Below are positions 60,263 through 64,000 of a stretch of 64,000 nucleotides of DNA, piece by piece (within the stretch, counting starts at the first letter, position 1; each line of letters begins with the position of its first letter). Below the pieces are notes generated by a model, which worked only from the letters and a program-made list of their open reading frames with translations, searched no databases and had not been told where the DNA came from. The position numbers were made by a program, and so were the translations under genes. The stretch is from Patiria miniata. Taxonomy: Eukaryota > Echinodermata > Asteroidea > Valvatida > Asterinidae. Location: contig NW_024037053.1 of NCBI RefSeq assembly GCF_015706575.1, forward strand, positions 4,216,001-4,280,000, written 5' to 3'.

Positions 60263-62586
60263 CTAGTCATAAATCCAACTTTACCTGCTGTCGACGAAAA
60301 TCCGTTAGTGGAACTGCATTGGTCGGAAAACCCTCCCAGGTTTGACTGAATTGTCTAGCGCCCTCCATTGTCCTCGAGGAAATGTGATCATGTGACCTGA
60401 TATGGCTGGTTTCGTCAGCGGCAACATACCAGAAATAAACATCGTGGCGGTTCCTTCAAACTTCAAATGACATTAATTCGTGACGACATTCTATGTTGCA
60501 GCACTGGAAGGGTTAAGAAAATACAGCAGCAAACAACCATTGTACAAAAGTGGCACTTTTATTTTATTTTATTTCAGATAATGTCGTGATTAATTTAAAC
60601 TTTCTTTTAAACTTTAGTACAAGTGGTTAACTCTACATATTCTGTGAAATTGTACTTGCAAATCTAAATTTGCTCATTTTGAGGTACCCATTTTTTTGTA
60701 ACTTGTTTTAAGTGCTTCAGTTAAATTAATTCACATTTTGGTCTTTAACACCATTATTTGCACTTGCAATTTTTAAATTCCAGTTTTAAAATTGAAAAAA
60801 GAGAAATGGAAAAGCAAAGTATAGAGATAGGTAATTGAGGAAAAAGCCACAACATAATAAAGTTTAAGAATTTTTGAAACATTTGGATATTGAATTTCTT
60901 GTCTAACTTAATATTTTTTTTTATTTTACTTTTTCTTACAAAAAAATCTTTGGTCTCTAATGATTTGTTTTTAACTTCTACAAAGTTACTGGGTTTTCGT
61001 AGTTAAAGGGAATATACATCATTTGCTTTTGCTGTAATTTTCAGAAATGGATGGAATTGGGGGGTTGGAAATATATAGCAAATATAGTTACACTGACTTT
61101 TTTGAGCTTTTGGGTTCGAAAATGCTATAAAACCAAGAAAAACAATCATTTTCCTGTAGTCTGGTTCCCTGACTCCATATAAGAAGAAACAGAGCAGTTT
61201 ACATACATTGGGGAATCGTAAGGTCAGGGAACCAGTCCAGCTGGCTTGTACCCGTTCATAGGTGTATAATCGATTGCAAACAAGTGCGATGGTCAATTGG
61301 GGCCAGTATTTGAAAAAAAAGCCAGTTTTTTCCAACGCTGGTCGGCTGACCAGCGTTGAATATTGATACAAAAATACCACTTTTCTTGAAAATGACAGTA
61401 TACCAGGTGCCATGATTTTACAGGATGCTTTACACTGTCATTCACTAACAGTCCAGCAAGGTATTTCAAAATGATTTGGTAGTTTTATTTTTTTGATGTT
61501 TGCAAATGTTGTATTTTCCCTTTAATTGTGACTATTACATTAAACTTGGAACTTTGAAGTCTTTTTTATTTTAAAGTTTTTGTAGGATTTGGAAACTTTC
61601 AGAAGTTTCAGCTGAAGTCTCAAATCTTCAATTGATGAAAAACACCTGACGTTGGATACAATTTTAATTGAGTAGATAACATAAAACTTTAATTATAAAT
61701 TTCCATAAAAGCTGTGCAGCGGGCATAGAAAATCACTTAGTGGAATGAGCCTCCTATACCATTACATGAAATAAACATTCTACTGATAAAAAATTCCAGA
61801 CTAGAAATTAAACGGCACTTGCAGACCATAGATTTGTGTGAAAAAAAATTTCCCAATTTTTTTTTGCCAAACCTAACTAAATTAGCCCAACAAACTTTCC
61901 AGCAAAAACTAACATATGTGTTTTTGCAATTTACTCAAACTACGGATATATTTTAATCAATTTCTGAAATGTATGTACAATATTCAGCCTTTTATACATG
62001 AACAAATGTTACCAACAAATAATTGAGTTGTCATCAGTTTATATTGAGAACTTCTAAACACCCTAACTCCATACATGTAGGTCATTTTGATAGAAGCCTT
62101 CCCTACACAGTTTTTTTCCCCTTCAGATAAACAGATCTTATTGAATCGTTCATTATAGTGCCGGCAGACTGACGTCATCCACGGGAAACATCTATTCATT
62201 TGCTCACCAGTTTTCATCGGTTGCTATGTGTTACCATTCAGCACTCCAGACTCAAGAACCATTGAGTTTCAAGATCATAAGTCTGGGAGCTAGATAAGCA
62301 AATGTAAAAAAAACCAAAAAACGGATGTCCGCGGCCACCTATAACAACAATTGCCATAATGCAAAACAAGCATCATCAGTTTTACAATTTTGTGTATAAG
62401 TAACTCACATACATTTTTCTTTTTTTTCTACAAAAACAAATTATTATGATGATAGTCTGTGTAATTTTGTTTTGCAAAATATTAAAATTACGGTTAAGAA
62501 AATTGCTTAGGTACTGATTATGCACAATAAACTCATATGTGCGTGTCACAATATGGCAATAATGGTTTGTTAACATGGACTATTCC

Positions 62587-62966
62587 ATAAGCCCATTTCA
62601 CACTAGAGCCTCTCAACCAGGGTAAAACTCAACCCGGGTAAAACTCAACCCTGGGCCAACCCAGTGCCGCCCCGGGTTGAGTTTTAGATTTTCAACCCCG
62701 CGTTCAACCCCGCATCGTTTCACACTTGTTTTATGCAAATCAAGCTTATCATGCTCAGTTACTACTATTTTGAACCCTGGCAAGAATATCACCCAGGTTG
62801 AAAATCTCAACCCTGGTCTGGAGCAGGGTTGAGTTCAAACCAGGGCGAAATCAATCTCAGGGTTGACGCAGGGTTGAAATTCTTCAAGTGTGAAACGATG
62901 CATGTTTTCAACCCTCGGTCAACCCTGTGTCAACCCCGAGATTTGTCTAGTGTGAAAAGGGCTTAT
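62587..62966. mobile_element. 380-bp inverted-repeat element with internal CAACCC repeats
   Basis: The left end ATAAGCCCATTTCACACTAG and right end CTAGTGTGAAAAGGGCTTAT are inverted with one mismatch. The interior repeats CAACCCTGG/CAACCCCG and their complements many times in both orientations. No coding frame of note. Consistent with a non-autonomous DNA transposon. Confidence 0.8.
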
Positions 62967-63019
62967 ACAAATCCAAGGGATATAACTGTACACTCATGAG
63001 GCCCCCAACAATGGAGAAA

Positions 63020-63085
63020 CCATTGTGCTAGCTATTGTACAAAGTAACGGCCCCTTGACAGATTATCTGAACAATAGCTAGCACA
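63020..63085. repeat. short palindrome around GCTAGC
   Basis: The arms at about 63024-63038 and 63072-63086 are inverted copies of ATTGTGCTAGCTATTG, separated by ~33 bases. Outer CAATGG/CCATTG words also pair. A possible remnant of an inverted-repeat element. Confidence 0.55.
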
Positions 63086-63187
63086 ATGCTAACGCCATTG
63101 AAGGGGTGGGAGTGTGCTCGGACAGTGCTGGTCTATTTACAGTACTTTTCTGCTGGGTTATATAGTGTTCCCAGACCAGCGTTTGGT

Positions 63188-64000
63188 CTACATGGTCTGT
63201 AATATACAACGCAGCTCGTTGAATGTCATGGGGTCGGTGAAAAGTAGCGACCTGGAGACAAATAAACGCTGTTGGTTTGTGTCAAAGCGCCACATGTTGA
63301 TCACATGACCTGCAAAAAGGAGGCAGAAAATGAGAACAAAAATGTTCTTAGCACAGAGAACTATTACGTATTGAATCAAATTAGGTTTTGCCCTTATTAC
63401 GTATTGGGCTTTTGAGTTTTTCATCCTTGCTACGCAGGGTAGACTTATTCATGCTTTTTGTAAGACTACCCTAGCTAACTGAGTCCGAATTTTTAGTGTT
63501 GACTGCATATCATTAATTATTCATGCACACTTCCAAATATGGATTGACATAATTTCAAAAAATTACACCCAAGGGTACATGTAACATGCTCTCCTATTGG
63601 TTATCAATCTCCCAGCATCCTTTGCAATTTCTCAGAAAGTTGGCCCTCAAGTTTCAGACTCATGAATATTCAGTGCGTCAGCAAACCTCATGCATAAATC
63701 TGATTGGCTGATGATGGGGTTCAAAGTTCAGATTCTGACTGTTTGCCAGAGTCATCTTACGTCTCAAATAACTAGTAAAACGACCCAATAAATGAATAAT
63801 CATGATTTTGCGGGCAAGAAAAGAAAGAACTTTAAACTTGCCTTGGTCGGAGCGAACGTAGTTCCCCCGATGGTCTCCGATGAAGTGCATCCCGGACTCA
63901 AAGCTGACCTGTTCAATATGCCGCATGTTGATCAGAACGTCGTCCATTAGCGGTCGGTACATGGTCTCCCCTTTCGGCTTGACTACCTCCGACTGGAAGA
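63188..64000 (-). CDS. C-terminal part of an unidentified gene (two exons, continues beyond the window)
   Basis: On the minus strand an exon from 64000 (partial) to 63842 reads FQSEVVKPKGETMYRPLMDD and then NMRHIEQVSFESGMHFIGDH, RGNYVRSDQ. It joins, through a GC donor (AAG|GCAAGT) and a good acceptor at 63310-63311, to 63309-63188, reading GHVINMWRFDTNQQRLFVSR, SLLFTDPMTFNELRCILQTM and stop. The composition and lack of low complexity look like a genuine conserved protein, but I do not recognise the family. The GC splice is chosen because the alternative GT four bases further on gives a stop after about ten codons. The stop may not be the true end if a further exon exists. Confidence 0.6.

Larger units (their letters stand above)
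59846..63187. other. FAM32A 3' region and intergenic DNA
   Basis: No coding gene is seen. AATAAA at 60434-60439 is a candidate FAM32A poly(A) signal. The region holds dispersed repeats at 60040-60262 and 61000-61450 (the latter shares TTCTTGAAAATGACAG with 20055), an inverted-repeat element at 62587-62966 and a palindrome at 63020-63085. Confidence 0.45.

Overview
This is a stretch of animal nuclear genome. All recognisable genes are split by GT-AG (and at least one GC-AG) introns. The DNA between exons is AT-rich and full of MITE-like inverted-repeat elements, tRNA-derived SINE pieces, minisatellites and homopolymer runs. The protein set and the style of repeats suggest an invertebrate deuterostome, plausibly an echinoderm. 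The species is inferred, not proven. I assembled exons by hand from splice sites plus protein-family similarity recalled from knowledge. For each recognised gene the exon lengths sum to an exact multiple of three, which is a strong internal check.

Layout from left to right. 1-7571 is repeat-rich DNA upstream of, or inside the first intron of, the first gene. It includes a ~1.98 kb inverted-repeat-bounded element carrying eight copies of a 14-bp motif. 7572-18592 (+) holds eleven exons of a polo-like kinase; the exon with the N-terminus is not found. 24415-30293 (+) is TECR, the very-long-chain enoyl-CoA reductase, with 11 exons and a two-codon first coding exon. 34704-36167 (-) is a class B J-protein (DNAJB1/4/5 type), convergent with TECR, with a heat-shock-type promoter near 37.6-37.8 kb. 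43840-53520 (+) is SSX2IP/ADIP, a centrosome and satellite protein, with 11 coding exons. 57409-59845 (+) is FAM32A, a spliceosomal exon-ligation factor. 63188-64000 (-) is the 3' end of a gene I could not identify.

These are independent eukaryotic genes, not an operon. The neighbourhood is interesting as ancestral synteny. From memory, TECR, DNAJB1, FAM32A and PLK5 lie on human 19p13, while PLK3, DNAJB4 and SSX2IP lie on human 1p, so the window looks like an unduplicated version of a vertebrate paralogon.

The most unusual features are: (1) the 2547-4523 element with its clustered 14-bp repeats, embedded in a 33-bp minisatellite; (2) two Pelham-type heat-shock elements, a TATA box and a CRE/CCAAT module upstream of the J-protein gene; (3) two 11-bp-period arrays in SSX2IP, one in an intron and one just past the stop codon, that would be complementary within one pre-mRNA; (4) a well-supported GC-AG intron in the kinase and a probable second one in the last gene; (5) a 45-G run just inside TECR intron 1; and (6) several near-perfect foldback elements.
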